In this document: positions 4,406 to 5,061 of the stretch, piece by piece
Position numbering within the stretch: position 1 is the first letter of the stretch
Layout of the letters: each line of letters opens with the position of its first letter
Assembly (NCBI GenBank): GCA_019057975.1
Contig: JAHLWJ010000340.1
Span: forward strand, 1-5,061
Reading direction: 5' to 3'
DNA length: 5,061 bases
Source of the DNA: Promethearchaeota archaeon
Lineage (GTDB): Archaea > Asgardarchaeota > Lokiarchaeia > Sigynarchaeales > SOKP01
Made by a program: the position numbers and the translations under genes
Notes under the pieces: generated by a model
Database searches by the model: none
Seen by the model: the letters and a program-made list of their open reading frames with translations, nothing else
Told to the model about the DNA's origin: nothing

Positions 4406-5061
4406 ATGGATGAAAACAAAATTATAGAAGAAATAGAAAAATGCATAGATTGTAAGAATTGTTTAAAAGTGTGTGATACCTATATCGCTACAAATGATCT
4501 TTTAAAATCTCCGAATGGAAGATTAGAGATTGCTGCAAAAGTGTTTAATAACAAGGAGATCTCTGAAGAAGAACGCATTAGTCTTTATACTTGTACTTTA
4601 TGTGCCTTATGCGATTCGATTTGCCAACAAATGATACAAATATCAGAGGTTATCCATTCATCAAAAGTTAAATTAGCAAAGGAAAATAAAGCGCCGTTAG
4701 ATATTCATAATAAAATTATTAATGGAATTATTGAGAAAGATAATTCTGTTAATGGAAATCCAGAAGAAAGATTGAATTGGTTAGCAGAAAATTATAAAAA
4801 AACAGAAATGTTTGAAAGGAAGGATTCGGATACACTTTTATTTTTTGGATGTATGTCTTCATTTCGGGTTAAAGAAAGTGCGAGTGCACCATATGAGATT
4901 TTAAAGCTTGCAGGTTATGATTTTAAAATTTTAGAAAATGAACCTTGTTGTGGAGAGTATATATATTCTGCTGGAAACATCGATATTGCGAAAAAAATCT
5001 TTAAAGAAAACATTGAATTATTTGAGAAGATAGGTGTGAAGAATTTAGTTGTGACATGTGG
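4406..5061 (+). CDS. Fe-S/CCG-domain oxidoreductase subunit, GlcF/HdrD-like (3' end beyond the window)
   Basis: The first 218 codons of an electron-transfer protein are visible and the frame is open at the edge. An N-terminal double 4Fe-4S ferredoxin-like domain (PF13183 type) has C13-x2-C16-x2-C19-x3-C23 and C63-x2-C66-x2-C69-x3-C73, linked by a SPNGRLEIA segment (35-43) that resembles the SPRGR stretch of GlcF-type proteins. A helical linker follows, then the start of a cysteine-rich CCG domain (PF02754): C149, 31 residues, C181-C182-G183, 34 residues, C218. This is the CCG spacing pattern of heterodisulfide reductase HdrB/HdrD and of GlcF/LldE relatives. The Pro that often follows the last cysteine of each cubane motif is replaced (CD, CQ). 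ATG 4406 is the only ATG in its frame after an in-frame TAA (4376-4378). It is divergent from the sulfur-reductase fusion gene. The partner flavoprotein or membrane subunit is not visible, so the electron donor and substrate are open. Confidence 0.88.
   Translation, partial: MDENKIIEEIEKCIDCKNCLKVCDTYIATNDLLKSPNGRLEIAAKVFNNKEISEEERISLYTCTLCALCDSICQQMIQISEVIHSSKVKLAKENKAPLDIHNKIINGIIEKDNSVNGNPEERLNWLAENYKKTEMFERKDSDTLLFFGCMSSFRVKESASAPYEILKLAGYDFKILENEPCCGEYIYSAGNIDIAKKIFKENIELFEKIGVKNLVVTC

Overview
This AT-rich window most likely comes from an anaerobic archaeon. The upstream elements look like archaeal TATA boxes, for example the TTATAAAT-type element with a purine-rich BRE-like stretch before the rubrerythrin gene. 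Oligo-T tracts rather than GC hairpins follow the genes, and a start with a Shine-Dalgarno site sits beside one that appears nearly leaderless. An Asgard/Lokiarchaeia-type or other low-GC anaerobic archaeon would fit. That is inference from composition and gene types; no taxonomic marker is present.

Layout, left to right. Positions 1-45 may hold the first codons of a leftward gene that runs off the left edge. Positions 46-359 are extremely AT-rich and hold a strong A/T palindrome (about 83-129), TATA-like elements and a possible 22-codon leader ORF that overlaps the next start codon as TAATG. A small rightward gene (360-656) encodes an antibiotic-biosynthesis-monooxygenase (ABM)-like dimeric alpha/beta-barrel protein. 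A second rightward ORF (780-1121, GTG start) encodes an unrecognised basic helical protein of 113 residues. It converges on a leftward rubrerythrin gene (1184-1774). Upstream of that, also leftward, is a large gene (1886-4273) for a four-module flavoprotein: a CoA-disulfide/persulfide reductase core, a rhodanese domain, a TusA domain and a second rhodanese domain. Divergent from it, the first 218 codons of an Fe-S/CCG-domain protein of the GlcF/HdrD type (4406 to the edge) run off the right end.

Functional theme: the right two thirds encode anaerobic sulfur and redox chemistry. The fusion protein is likely to use NAD(P)H to reduce CoA-disulfide, CoA-persulfide or polysulfide and to pass sulfane sulfur between its rhodanese and TusA cysteines. 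The divergent Fe-S protein has two cubane cluster motifs and a CCG cysteine-rich domain, as in heterodisulfide-reductase-like and glycolate/lactate-oxidase-like electron-transfer proteins. Rubrerythrin removes peroxide. Each of the three has its own candidate promoter, so they look like a redox neighbourhood rather than one operon. The most notable item is the reductase-rhodanese-TusA-rhodanese architecture. I see no CRISPR array, tRNA, rRNA or insertion sequence.
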